Of a DNA stretch of 64,000 nt, positions 34,424 to 44,042 are shown piece by piece. Source of the DNA: Candidatus Poribacteria bacterium (GTDB lineage: Bacteria; Poribacteria; WGA-4E; WGA-3G). How positions within the stretch are numbered: the first letter of the stretch is position 1; each line of letters begins with the position of its first letter. The position numbers and the translations under genes are program-made. The stretch lies in assembly GCA_022394755.1 (NCBI GenBank), contig JAGFCA010000014.1, positions 30,170-94,169 on the forward strand. The letters are read 5' to 3'. A model generated the notes under the pieces. That model was not told the origin of the DNA and did not search any database. It was given only the letters and a program-made list of their open reading frames with translations.

Positions 34424-35557
34424 CTACCAATTTGTATAAGATCCGTCATCTCGCGTATAACCGTGTGGAGGACCGTATTCTTGTGTTGTAACATTCGTTA
34501 GTGCCTCCTCATTGAATTCAATCCCTAATCCGGGTAATTCAGGAGGTAATAGATAACCGGATTCAAACGGTACTTGAACAGGAAAGACATCAGTTAGAGA
34601 GGACATTGGTGCACGTGGGAGTTCCTGCACACCGACTAATGGAGAAGAGAGGCAGAGTTGTAAACATGCTGCAGTTGACACAGGTCCGAGTGGGTTGTGC
34701 GGTGCTAAATATATATAATGTGTTTCACACCATCCAGCAATCTTACGTGCCTCTGTTAATCCACCAGCAATACATAAATCAACTCTACAATAGTCCAATA
34801 ATTCCTCTTCAATGGCTTCACGGAATTTCCATTTACTATCATATTGTTCGCCAACGGCAATAGGAACAGAAGTTTGTTGACGTAGTCGTCTTAAACTACC
34901 TGGATTTTCGCTTCTGAGTGGATCTTCAATGAAGAATGGATTGTATGGTTCAACTTTGTTGCAAAAATCGAGTGTATCAGCTGGATCTAACCGAGTATGA
35001 ACATCAACAAGGATTTCGATATCATCACCAAAAGCATCTCTAACAGCCTGTACCTGTTTTAATCCGAACTGAGCTGCGCGTCTTGGTTCAAAAGTGTCAC
35101 TTCCAGAACCGTCTGCTAAACCCCATCTAACAAATTTCCATCCTGCTTCGTAAGTTTTTCTGCAGTTCTCGACAAGTGCTTCAGGTGTCGCACCTCCATT
35201 ATGTGGATAGCAAACGACTTTGTCTCTTGTACGTCCACCTAATAGTTCATATACAGGTACATTTAGTGCTTTTCCTTTGATATCCCATAATGCTATATCT
35301 ACGGCACTGACTGCAGCCGACTGAACAACGCCACCTGGGAAAAAACCACCTCGGAACATGACCTGCCATAGATGTTCAATCTGAAACGGATCCGCACCGA
35401 TAAGAAAGGGTTCAAATGAACGTATGACCTCTGCCAATGCAAGGGAACGACGACGAATACCACCTTCACCTACACCATATATACCTGAATCCGTTTCAAC
35501 TTTAACAAAGAAATGACCTACATCTGAAACAAAGGATTTTACATTCGTGATTTTCAT
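34424..35557 (-). CDS. Enolase-superfamily dehydratase, D-galactonate dehydratase-like
   Basis: A 377-residue mandelate racemase/muconate lactonising-type enzyme. Metal ligands D185, E211 and E237 are in L-V-D-V-H, I-E-D-P and V-G-E-Q; H187 and H287 (in A-P-H-N-P-L-G-P) match the acid/base histidines of galactonate dehydratase, rather than the K-x-K of the MLE subgroup. The enzyme would dehydrate a sugar acid such as D-galactonate to its 2-keto-3-deoxy form. Start ATG is directly followed by the conserved M-K-I-T. It lies next to the dioxygenase gene and near other sugar-related oxidoreductases; exact substrate unknown. Confidence 0.85.
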   Translation of the reverse strand: MKITNVKSFVSDVGHFFVKVETDSGIYGVGEGGIRRRSLALAEVIRSFEPFLIGADPFQIEHLWQVMFRGGFFPGGVVQSAAVSAVDIALWDIKGKALNVPVYELLGGRTRDKVVCYPHNGGATPEALVENCRKTYEAGWKFVRWGLADGSGSDTFEPRRAAQFGLKQVQAVRDAFGDDIEILVDVHTRLDPADTLDFCNKVEPYNPFFIEDPLRSENPGSLRRLRQQTSVPIAVGEQYDSKWKFREAIEEELLDYCRVDLCIAGGLTEARKIAGWCETHYIYLAPHNPLGPVSTAACLQLCLSSPLVGVQELPRAPMSSLTDVFPVQVPFESGYLLPPELPGLGIEFNEEALTNVTTQEYGPPHGYTRDDGSYTNW

Positions 35558-35612
35558 ATATTATCCTATCGATTTTAAATAGATTCGATTAACGAACTAA
35601 TTAAATATTGCC

Positions 35613-36419
35613 TTACACAGCATCTAAAGATGGTGTATTGTCTTGACAGTAAACAGGTCGGAAAAGAGTTTGCCGTTTAAATGGCATCTCAGCGAGTTGT
35701 TGTGGATTTGGTTCCCATTTATGCCATTTATTTCCAACGGTATTGTAGCAGTTAAAGATAGCAACACGGTCAACTTCTTTATCGGTCCATTTTGCGCCGG
35801 TGTGTGTAATCGCTTCAGTGAAAATCAATACTGAACCTGCTGGACAACTGTAGTCTTCCCATAAGGGAGAATTTCTATCTTCAGTAGATTTTGGAGCAGG
35901 AAATGCCCCTTTATGACTTCCGGTAAGGAACATTGTTCCACCGCCACCTTCCCTAACAGGATTAAGTTCCCATACAACTCTCGTTAATCCGCTATGTGCT
36001 TTGTCATGATGTATATGGTAAGTATGTGAGTTTCCTGGAAAGTTCAATATACCTCTACCACCATGAGGACGGAAGTTATCGTGTCCGTTTCCTCGAATTG
36101 TGAGAAATGACCCTTCAAATCGAAATCCATAACAGTTTTCATTCGCATATCCGGATGTCAAGAATTCATTCATGAATCCTAATACAACAGGATGATCCGT
36201 AAGCTTTTCGAGTGGTCCTCCGATAGAAGAACGATGGTGTGCAGGAACAGATTCAGGATCTTTTTGTAGCTGATAACAGAAATCCCGCATTTCTTTTGCT
36301 TCTGATTCCGTTATGACACCGGGAAAACAGAGCCATCCGCGTGTATCAAATAGAAACCGTTGTTCTTCGGTCATTGGAATTGTAGGTAAGTTGTCAGCAT
36401 TTGTTTCAGGATTTGGCAT
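35613..36419 (-). CDS. Phytanoyl-CoA dioxygenase family (PhyH) Fe(II)/2-oxoglutarate oxygenase
   Basis: A 268-residue PhyH-type oxygenase. The iron-binding triad is H137-x-D139 (in H-I-H-H-D) and H206 (in A-I-T-H-T-G), with R218 placed to hold 2-oxoglutarate. Such enzymes hydroxylate diverse small molecules and are greatly expanded in some sponge-associated bacteria. ATG 36419 with GGAG six bases upstream is chosen over TTG 36431. It lies 56 bases from the dehydratase gene on the same strand, so both are probably transcribed together. Confidence 0.86.
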   Translation of the reverse strand: MPNPETNADNLPTIPMTEEQRFLFDTRGWLCFPGVITESEAKEMRDFCYQLQKDPESVPAHHRSSIGGPLEKLTDHPVVLGFMNEFLTSGYANENCYGFRFEGSFLTIRGNGHDNFRPHGGRGILNFPGNSHTYHIHHDKAHSGLTRVVWELNPVREGGGGTMFLTGSHKGAFPAPKSTEDRNSPLWEDYSCPAGSVLIFTEAITHTGAKWTDKEVDRVAIFNCYNTVGNKWHKWEPNPQQLAEMPFKRQTLFRPVYCQDNTPSLDAV

Positions 36420-36496
36420 TTGGAGCTCCAATGTAAAGATTAAATAGCATATTTTAAATTCAATACCTTCACCAAATATCAGAGTTTAAGATAGTT

Positions 36497-36920
36497 GGTA
36501 CGATAAGATACAAACCAAATGTTGAGTGATTCAGCGATAATTTAATTTTAGGTCTTTACGGATCTCATTCTTAGTATTGCAGAATGTTTATACATTCATT
36601 CTAATTTAAATTATAACAATACACATTTCGCCCCGCTGGGGCTCTTATCCTTGGGATATTGTGTTACTACAAACATTTCGCCCCGCTGGGGCTTATACTG
36701 TATTTAAATGGTACGATAAGATATAAACCAAATGTTGAGTGATTCAGCGATAATTTAATTTTAGGTCTTTACTGATCCCATTCTTAGTATTGCAGAATGT
36801 TTATACATTCATTCTAATTCAAATTATAACAATACACATTTCGCCCCGTTGGGGCTCTTATCCTTGGAATATTGCGTTACTACAAACATTTCGTCCCGCT
36901 GGACTTATACTGTATTTAAA
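36497..36920. repeat. Tandem duplication, unit about 213 bases, with GCCCC hairpins
   Basis: Two copies (36497-36709 and 36710-about 36920) are nearly identical. Each contains two hairpin motifs: the perfect GCCCC-GCT-GGGGC stem at 36630-36642 and 36680-36692 in copy 1, then a GTT-loop form at 36843-36855 and a degenerate form at about 36893-36904 in copy 2. A fragment of the same unit lies at 25652-25688. The duplication fills the space between two minus-strand genes and has no coding frame. Confidence 0.85.
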
Positions 36921-36941
36921 ATGTTAAATTATTTTAATATT

Positions 36942-38099
36942 TTAATCATATAAACGTTCAGTTTCAACTTTCAACCATGTACCATAATCTCGAGGCATAT
37001 CCTTTGGATTTCCGAGACCATTTTCATTACGCCATTGGATTAGTGGATGTTCTCTATTCTGTTGTGGAAGTTCCACTCTTGTACCATAAATTGCAGATTC
37101 GAATATACCCATAAGGATCTCAAGTACATGTCGTCCTTCTTCTCCGTTGCACTCATGTTCACGATCTTCATCCAAAGCATTTACATATTCGTCAACCATA
37201 CAGTAGTCATCTGCATCCGCGCCACTGGTATTGTCATAATGCTCTGGATATATTGGGGTAAGTTTTTCCCACTGGTCATGTGTACCATCGGGTATATAGT
37301 GAGGAGTAGATAATAACCATGCCCCTTTCAATTCGGACCAAAATAATCTACCTTCACTTCCGTAAAGTTCTAAAACATAGGCATCACTATCAACCTTTGG
37401 AAACCGTTGTTGAATGAGCGTTCCTGTAACATTATTATCAAACTGGAGTGATGCGGTGACATATTCCCCAGTGACAGTGCCCATACCGGATGGAGAGGGA
37501 AGTACATCCTCAGGTGTTATATCTCGTCCACCTGCAGTCGCTTGTGTAACGAGGCTTCTACAATGACCACCGAATCTGATCATATTATTTACAACATGTG
37601 TACCTATGTTCATTAAACCATATCCAGCATAATAGCCCTTTCCACATGCATAAATATATCTTAGATCCCCAATTTTGCCGTCCTCAAGTTCTTTTGCAAC
37701 TGATTGCATTGTAGGACTTACACGACGTTGATGATGGACAACAACCCGTGCATTCTTCTCTTTGGCTTTTGCCAGCACTGCATCAGCCTGAACCAAATCA
37801 GTACAAATTGGTTTTTCTACCTCAATATTTACACCATGTTCGAGGACGTGCATACATAACGGATAATGTGCGTCTGTAGCGGTAGGAATTGCCACAATAT
37901 CAGGCTGTGTTTCTTGTATCATCTCATCAATATCAGTGAAATGAGTAGATACGTTTACAATCTTCCCGAGTTGTTCCATTCTCTCAGGAACAAGATCACA
38001 GAGCGCGACGATTTCAGTTCTTGGGTGTGCATGGTATGCTTTTGCTGCTGCTGTTCCACGACTACGGCATCCTAATATTCCAATTCGATATGTTTTCAT
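36942..38099 (-). CDS. Gfo/Idh/MocA family oxidoreductase
   Basis: A 385-residue oxidoreductase with Rossmann motif G-I-L-G-C-R-S-R-G and the canonical E-K-P (in E-V-E-K-P-I) at about residue 95. The C-terminal domain includes M-N-I-G-T-H-V-V-N-N-M, which places the catalytic histidine. Preceded by GGAGAACCT close to the ATG. The tandem repeat separates it from the dioxygenase gene downstream, so operon membership with the dehydratase is uncertain. Substrate unknown. Confidence 0.87.
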   Translation of the reverse strand: MKTYRIGILGCRSRGTAAAKAYHAHPRTEIVALCDLVPERMEQLGKIVNVSTHFTDIDEMIQETQPDIVAIPTATDAHYPLCMHVLEHGVNIEVEKPICTDLVQADAVLAKAKEKNARVVVHHQRRVSPTMQSVAKELEDGKIGDLRYIYACGKGYYAGYGLMNIGTHVVNNMIRFGGHCRSLVTQATAGGRDITPEDVLPSPSGMGTVTGEYVTASLQFDNNVTGTLIQQRFPKVDSDAYVLELYGSEGRLFWSELKGAWLLSTPHYIPDGTHDQWEKLTPIYPEHYDNTSGADADDYCMVDEYVNALDEDREHECNGEEGRHVLEILMGIFESAIYGTRVELPQQNREHPLIQWRNENGLGNPKDMPRDYGTWLKVETERLYD

Positions 38100-38208
38100 A
38101 GGTTCTCCAACGCCCTAAAAGAATAATTCCATTCTTTTTATTCTTTAGTATGTGTTAGAATTAATAATATCTAATTGATTTTGCTCTGTCAAGTTTTTTA
38201 GATTGTAT

Positions 38209-38470
38209 TGGGTATGTAAAGTCTTTGTCATGAATACCCGGGATCATAGGGATCTTTTTCCTATGTATTCTATTAAAGTAAGTGTAATTCTGTTGTAAAT
38301 TTACAGTTTTTTATTTTTACGATAGTAAAATATTATTTTATATTAGTTTAAAAAGTTACACTTTTAGTCACATCGTGTGACATTGGGAAAACCTCTCTAC
38401 CGTCAGTACTATACTGGGTTTAGAACCATTTTTTTGTAGTTATAAAAATTTGCACAATTTATTAAAATGG
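38209..38470. repeat. Divergent third copy of the long noncoding repeat (candidate)
   Basis: The block begins with a GGTATGTAAAGT segment like copies 1 and 2, has GTTACACTTTT followed by a hairpin (GTCACA 38367-38372 with TGTGAC 38376-38381, loop TCG), and then an ACTGGGTTTAGAACC segment matching CTGGGTTTG of the others. Sequence identity outside these marks is low, but the order and spacing are the same and the stem has compensatory changes. It lies upstream of the minus-strand oxidoreductase gene. The remaining bases of 38100-38698 show nothing recognisable. Confidence 0.45.
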
Positions 38471-38698
38471 GGTTTGATTTTGCTTCTTTTACTTTTCTTC
38501 TTCTCCACTGAATTGGACTTGTTTGAATGTAAATCATCTTAACAGTCGATTTTGAAACAATGAATTTGGAAGATTCCTTAGTCATCCCATTTTGAAATTT
38601 TTTACTGATTATAGAGATACCATTTCTTTGATAAGAAATTCTATATAAACTATAGTATAGTTACATATAAACAAATAATTCGAATATTTAATAAAGTC

Positions 38699-39499
38699 TC
38701 ATCTGTTATTCCCAATGTTTTTATAGCGACCTTTTCTTACATCCTCATAAATACGATCTAAGTGTTCTTGGTTTTTGGGTGGCCACGGTACATCAGCGGG
38801 AAGTTCAAGCTCTTCACGACTTATCGGTGGCGGTTTTTTAGGAAGAATATTACCCATATCATCAGTATAAACGACTTTCCAACCCCACGGGTGTTTACCC
38901 TTAAATACGATGTCAAACATTTGTTGCTCAGTGAATTTACGATTTGAACTACCTCCTCCGTATCCCTTCATTCCTCTTTTAATTACAACACTTTTTTCAG
39001 GAAGCGGTAGAACGGTTCTTCCATCATGTCCTAAAAATTCAACGTATACTACAGTAGGATCTGCCAGTTTTGCAGCTTTGGTTTGTTGATATTTCCAAAT
39101 CTGTCTATCAATATGAGCATCTTCAAATGATTTCCAGTCCTCATATATAGTACCGAAATACATTTTGGGAAGCCATTTCTCCGGATCAGATATATATATT
39201 CGTTCAAGATGCATTAAATCACTACGTAACAACATCATATACTGATGGAAATCATTAGTATCCTCAAAAACAATGTCTTTATCAAGAATCCTTTGAATCC
39301 ATTTCATTGGCGGGTATCTCTCATTACATGCCTGCAACCATTCAATAGAGACATTATCAAATGTAAAAGCTCTAAGTATAGTTTCAGGTGTTTGTGGTAA
39401 CGGTCCCTCATATTTTGTGACAGGTGTCTTTGTTGTTTGAACACAAGATACAACCATACATAAACTGAAAGTTAACACAACTGACATTTTAATTTTCAT
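38699..39499 (-). CDS. Lipoprotein of unknown family
   Basis: A 266-residue lipoprotein with a clean signal and lipobox (V-V-S-C at residues 16-19). The body includes L-Q-A-C-N-E-R-Y-P-P-M-K-W-I-Q-R-I-L-D-K and an R-Q-I-W-K-Y-Q-Q segment, with no domain I can name. The P-P-x-x-W-I/L-Q-x-x-L-D-x motif also occurs in the decayed gene at 40575-41851, so this is the intact member of a local family. GGAGGGAAG is just before the ATG. Probably anchored in the inner or outer membrane facing the periplasm; function unknown. Confidence 0.7.
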   Translation of the reverse strand: MKIKMSVVLTFSLCMVVSCVQTTKTPVTKYEGPLPQTPETILRAFTFDNVSIEWLQACNERYPPMKWIQRILDKDIVFEDTNDFHQYMMLLRSDLMHLERIYISDPEKWLPKMYFGTIYEDWKSFEDAHIDRQIWKYQQTKAAKLADPTVVYVEFLGHDGRTVLPLPEKSVVIKRGMKGYGGGSSNRKFTEQQMFDIVFKGKHPWGWKVVYTDDMGNILPKKPPPISREELELPADVPWPPKNQEHLDRIYEDVRKGRYKNIGNNR

Positions 39500-39568
39500 C
39501 TTCCCTCCAGGAAATTAATATTGTTATTATACCCTTTTTACTTAGTAAGTTCACATTACCTGAACATT

Positions 39569-40132
39569 GTGGGTATATAAAGTTTGGCATAAAAACCGTA
39601 TTTTCCATGTGTATATTTTATAGATTACAGTTATTGGTTTTCAGTATACAGTTTATGGTGGTATTAAATCTAATCTATTACATTTTTAAGATGATTATAT
39701 CGTTTTTCCAACTTAGTACATTTTATTAGATGTGTGAGAAAATGTTACACTTTTCCTACAAAGTGTAGGATTGTTTCTTGTTATTTCATTACCTTTCCTA
39801 TTAGTCCCTGTCTGGGTTTGTAAACGAATTAAACCTCTAATTCTAAAATTTGAAAAAAGTTACAATTTTGTAGTTTTCCTTGATGAGCGGTGATTCTGTT
39901 TTTTGCTATTAATATTCTCATAACATAATATTTATCGGTAGATTCACTTCTGAAAAATCAGATTATTGGATTAGATTATCATACGCGGAGAACGGCACAA
40001 TCTGGAAGAATGTTCTACAATCAAGAGCCATTATCAATTTGAAATGGTATTATTATGTCAATGTATATTTATCTATATGATATTAGTTGCTTTGTCATTT
40101 ATTTTCTTCAATTTATTTTTATCTATTATGTA
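39569..40132. repeat. Long noncoding repeat, copy 2
   Basis: Matches copy 1 (21746-22310) over most of its length, with the hairpin TCCTACA (39754-39760)/TGTAGGA (39764-39770) retained. The middle section (about 39985-40047) differs in the two copies. A short plus-strand open frame at 40087 is part of this region and probably not a gene. It sits upstream of the minus-strand lipoprotein gene. Beyond it, 40133-40574 holds only short repeats. Confidence 0.75.
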
Positions 40133-40219
40133 TGTTGTCTGAAACGCTTATTGTCGCCTGCTATTGCTCCTTATGTCAGAATCTCGGATTACACGGAGAA
40201 GAAGGCTTTTGGTTGAGAG

Positions 40220-40313
40220 GGTTTTCTTTTCTGAATAAAGGATTACGCGGATTACGCGGAAAAGAGGGTTTTGGGTATGGCTGGTTTTCTTTTCTGAATA
40301 AAGGATTATGCAG
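40220..40313. repeat. 63-base imperfect direct repeat containing ATTACGCGG tandem motifs
   Basis: The phrase GGTTTTCTTTTCTGAATAAA occurs at 40220 and again at 40283, each followed by a GGATTA motif; in the first copy ATTACGCGG is itself repeated twice. The element is noncoding and adds to the mosaic of small repeats between the long repeat and the decayed lipoprotein gene. Confidence 0.6.
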
Positions 40314-40574
40314 AGTTACGTAGAGATGGAGGTCTTGCTAAATTAATTCTTGGGTCCACGAATCTGAATAGGACTTTACACATTATATCCTGCGAAACAG
40401 TATCGGGAATCTGAATCAGGAATCAACGGTATGAATGCCGTAGGACATTCCCCGGCACTAAAGATAGTATATCAAAGTTTACTATAAACATTTCGACCCT
40501 ATAGGACCCATAATTTGTATGATAATCCTCGTATATTGTATATTGAAAATCAAAATGTAAATCTTTCAATTGAA

Positions 40575-41851
40575 AATGGTATCACTTCGTCGTTCAGGTG
40601 GTTGCCGCCTCATCTGACGTTCAAACTGTATAATCATTTCAAGATCATCTGCATCAAGTTTACGGAGTCCATATTCATATAATGTCCTAAGGTCTTCTGA
40701 AGATACTCTGGACTAATCCTTATGTTAGTTAAGAGTAACCTTAATGTTGTCTATCGGATTGGCGTTCAACTTCAACTGATAGCCTATCCAATTCATCTTA
40801 TTCAGGTTTCTTCCGGAATTCGGATTGGGTGTCTGTATTTCTGGTGGTAGGAACTTTTCAAAGTCTTCAGATGCAGGTATAGGTGCGTCAGGATTCCATC
40901 ATTATTCGGGAGTGGGTGTTTCACCTTCTGTCATCATTTTTCGCACTTCTTCGCGAGTGGGTGGTTCAGGTTTCTCTGATAGTTGATTACCCCTTTTATC
41001 AATGTAGATGACCTCAATTTTCTCCGGTTCAATTCCTCTGAACATGAGGTTAAATCTTTGGACATAATTAAGCGTAGAACCAAAGAATTTTGTAGCTGTC
41101 TTATCTTCGTCGTGTTGTACATAGACAACATCTCTGTTTTTATAAAACGGCAGAACCTTGTTCCCTATATGGACACCTCCTATAACTGGTTCATTTACTG
41201 TACGTTCCATAGTGTGCTTCCGTTTAAAAAAAGAAGATGATGCTCAAGAAATCTTTTTTTGATTCTATCTACATCTGATACAGGTATTCCAAATGTCTCT
41301 GATTCTTCCTGAAGCAAACCAGGCATGGTATCAATTCTATCTGTTACCACTCGTGCATCCATATACTGAGCATATTCAAGAAAATTGTGGAAGAATATCT
41401 ATCTATCAAGCAGATATTGCAACCACTCTTCTGGAGGAATTCTCTTATCAATTCTTCTACGCGATTCACCCTGCATATATGCTATGTGATAGGAATCCAT
41501 GAGTGCTTCAACGGTTTGCGCTCCTTTATGCCATGTCATCATTGCAACAAAACAATCCTCTTCTGATAATATAGGAATTGTAGTACCTTCAAAGTATGTT
41601 CCAGTAGTATTAGACTTGGTAGAATTCTTTTCGGTATTAGTTACAGTATTGTTTTTTGGCGGTATGTAATACTCGACCTCACCATTTGGTAAGATTCTTG
41701 CCGACATATTATCATCTGTGAACTTACTATTATTAATATTAGGGTTATTATCAAATTTTTTCATAAGTAAGGCACCGATGATAAGAATCAAACCGCCTAT
41801 TATTAGCCCTGACATAAAAAGTTTGGAAGAAATAGATTTCGGTTCATTCAA
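40575..41851 (-). pseudogene. Decayed relative of the neighbouring lipoprotein-type gene
   Basis: From ATG 41851 the minus strand reads a membrane-anchored start (hydrophobic helix about residues 12-31) and runs to P-P-E-E-W-L-Q-Y-L-L-D-R, the motif shared with the lipoprotein gene at 38699, before an in-frame TAG near 41399. The same frame then continues sensibly (F-L-E-Y-A-Q-Y-M-D-A-R ... R-F-L-E-H-H-L-L-F), shifts frame at a seven-base T run near 41226, continues through 40902 and after two stops carries on with residues such as D-L-R-T-L-Y-E-Y-G-L-R-K-L-D-A-D-D-L-E-M-I. Several stops plus a frameshift make this a dead gene. Confidence 0.72.
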
Positions 41852-42032
41852 TATCTCCTTCGTTTAAGATTTCGTTGTTAGAGAATTGAGGATGTAAACC
41901 AACATTGATGCAAGTTTGCTTTGTGTGTGAAGCATTACGAAAATAAGGTGTCTTAATAACAAGGCATTACACCGGTAGAAATTATCCATACTATAGGTTA
42001 TTAACACAAGTCGTTTTAGTTGGATTTAAATC

Positions 42033-42749
42033 TTATGTAAAGAATTCCTCATTATACGGTCTTACATCTACTTCGAAGCTCCAAGCACTGCGTTCTTGTT
42101 GTATGAGTGTCCAGTAAGTTTCTGCAATAGCATCTGGGGCAAGTAATGGTTCATCAGGTGATAGTTTATACCTTTCCCGTACATCTGGTGTATCTATAAC
42201 ACCATCAATGATAACGTGCGACACATGAATACCTTGTGGACCAACTTCGCGTGCAAGAGAAGATGCTAAACCGCGCATTGCATATTTCGCACTACTAAAT
42301 GCAATTGCCCCTGCTCTACCACGGACGGCAGAGGTAGCACCAGAGAATAAAATGTTACCACTGCCTTTTTCTATCATACCTGGTACAACCTGCTTAATAC
42401 AGTGAAAAGCTCCGAGTGTACAGACCTTCCAGGCATTTTCGAATGCCTCTGCCGTCAGTTCGGATAGATTCCCCCATGCAGCATTTCCAGCATGGTTTAC
42501 AAGTATATCAGGCGTACCTAATTCCTCTCGAATCTGTTTAAAGGTTGCTGCAACTTGTGAAGGATCAGTAATATCTGTTGGTATAGGAAGGATTTTTACA
42601 CCTGTTTTTTCCAATCTATTTGTTAGGTTTATACTATATGCGGCTGACCTTGCGAGTAAGGCAAGATTACAGCCTTCACCAGCGAATTTCCGTGCGATTG
42701 CTGCACCTAATCCTGGACCGACACCTGCAATCACTGCAATTTTTGACAT
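42033..42749 (-). CDS. SDR-fold protein lacking the catalytic tyrosine
   Basis: A 238-residue short-chain dehydrogenase-like protein. The cofactor site G9-V-G-P-G-L-G and N-H-A-G are normal, but the Y-x-x-x-K motif is F151-S-S-A-K155: phenylalanine replaces the catalytic tyrosine. A known subgroup of SDR-like proteins with F-x-x-A-K and H-V-x-I-D-G shows the same pattern, and this protein also has H-V-I-I-D-G later. It could act on substrates without the usual proton relay or act in another way. Classical SDR lengths fit. It stands between the decayed gene and the MacB-like permease, separate from both. Confidence 0.82.
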   Translation of the reverse strand: MSKIAVIAGVGPGLGAAIARKFAGEGCNLALLARSAAYSINLTNRLEKTGVKILPIPTDITDPSQVAATFKQIREELGTPDILVNHAGNAAWGNLSELTAEAFENAWKVCTLGAFHCIKQVVPGMIEKGSGNILFSGATSAVRGRAGAIAFSSAKYAMRGLASSLAREVGPQGIHVSHVIIDGVIDTPDVRERYKLSPDEPLLAPDAIAETYWTLIQQERSAWSFEVDVRPYNEEFFT

Positions 42750-42809
42750 GTTAATTGCTCCATAATTTCTAATATTTAAAAAGTAAGTATTGTCTTCTCT
42801 AACTGTAAA

Positions 42810-44021
42810 TTATTCGTGCCTTAATGCGTCAATTGGATGTAGTTTTGCTGCTTTCCATGCAGGATATGCCCCGAAAAATACACCTACAAGTGCACTTACA
42901 ATAAAGGATAGTATACCATAAACTGGGGAGATTACTGTACGCCATTCCCATATAGATGGTACAAGTAATGCTCCACCGATACCGACACCTACACCGACGA
43001 TTCCTCCGATCAATGCCAATGTAGTTGATTCAACCAGAAACTGAATAAGGATATCCAACCTCTGTGCACCAACAGCCTTTCGTAGACCAATCTCTTTTGT
43101 CCGTTCCGTAACCGAAACTAACATAATATTCATAATGCCAATACCACCGACAAGTAAAGATACAACAGCAATTCCTAAAATCATATTGGTAAATGTCTGT
43201 CCTGAAGCTTCAAACATCTCCATGAATTCAGCTTGATTTCGCACATGAAAATCAGGTTCTTTATTTGCAGGAATTTTGTGTTGTTTACGTATTATTTCAG
43301 TAACTTCGGCTTCTGCGTCTTCAAGATCTTTATCCGAATTTGCTTGTACGCTAATACTGGACAAAAATTCATTTCCAAATACACGTTTCATAGCAGTAGA
43401 ATAGGGAATAAAGACCTGATCATCTGGGTTTCGCCATCCACTTGCCCCCTTCTCCTTCATTACCCCCAAGACATGGAAACTAACGTTCTTTATTTTAACC
43501 GTCTTTCCAACTGGATCACGGTTTCCAAAAAGGGTGTCGACAACGGTTTTGCCAAGCACACACACCCGTTCTCTGTAAATGATATGATTCTCAGTAAAAA
43601 ACATACCATTTTCAATCTGGAAATTAGCAGTGACAAGATATTCTGGAGAAGTGCCTACGATTGTAGTATTTGTATTCTTACTAAGATACTTCACTTGTGC
43701 GCGACTACTGATTTCAGGGGTAGCATACCGAAAATTCTTCCCTCTTTGACGTAGTATATTGAGATCTTCTACAGTAAGCGTTCTACGTGCATCGGCGGAA
43801 CCTCTTCCACGAAACATACTCTGTCCAGGACGGACTGCAAGGATATTCGCGCCCAATGTTTTAATCCTATCGGTAATCTCTGCTTTTGCCCCTTCTCCAA
43901 TTGATGTCGTTGTGATGATAGCACCAACACCGATGATAACCCCTAACATAGTCAGCATTGAGCGTAGTTTATTAGCCAATAATCCATGAAAAGCGTTTGC
44001 TAAACTTTCTAATATGCTCAA
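42810..44021 (-). CDS. MacB-type ABC transporter permease
   Basis: A 403-residue permease with a first transmembrane helix, a large periplasmic MacB_PCD domain (about residues 45-245) and three further helices (about 270-395, with the E-R-T-K-E-I-G-L-R-K-A-V-G-A loop of FtsX permeases). It lacks the ATP-binding domain of MacB. TTG 44021 is chosen as start because AGGAGG is eight bases upstream and the protein then begins at the hydrophobic region. It is 21 bases after the adaptor gene, so they are coupled. Probable role: MacAB-like export of a peptide, lipoprotein or drug. Confidence 0.85.
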   Translation of the reverse strand: MSILESLANAFHGLLANKLRSMLTMLGVIIGVGAIITTTSIGEGAKAEITDRIKTLGANILAVRPGQSMFRGRGSADARRTLTVEDLNILRQRGKNFRYATPEISSRAQVKYLSKNTNTTIVGTSPEYLVTANFQIENGMFFTENHIIYRERVCVLGKTVVDTLFGNRDPVGKTVKIKNVSFHVLGVMKEKGASGWRNPDDQVFIPYSTAMKRVFGNEFLSSISVQANSDKDLEDAEAEVTEIIRKQHKIPANKEPDFHVRNQAEFMEMFEASGQTFTNMILGIAVVSLLVGGIGIMNIMLVSVTERTKEIGLRKAVGAQRLDILIQFLVESTTLALIGGIVGVGVGIGGALLVPSIWEWRTVISPVYGILSFIVSALVGVFFGAYPAWKAAKLHPIDALRHE

Positions 44022-44042
44022 AACATATCCTCCTGAGAGATA

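Noticed and set aside
36497..36920. Tandem repeat as a CRISPR array
   Set aside because: Units are about 213 bases with no short spacers, and no cas genes are present.
40087..40323. 78-codon plus-strand open frame
   Set aside because: It spans the end of the long repeat and the ATTACGCGG direct repeat, and shows no conserved content.
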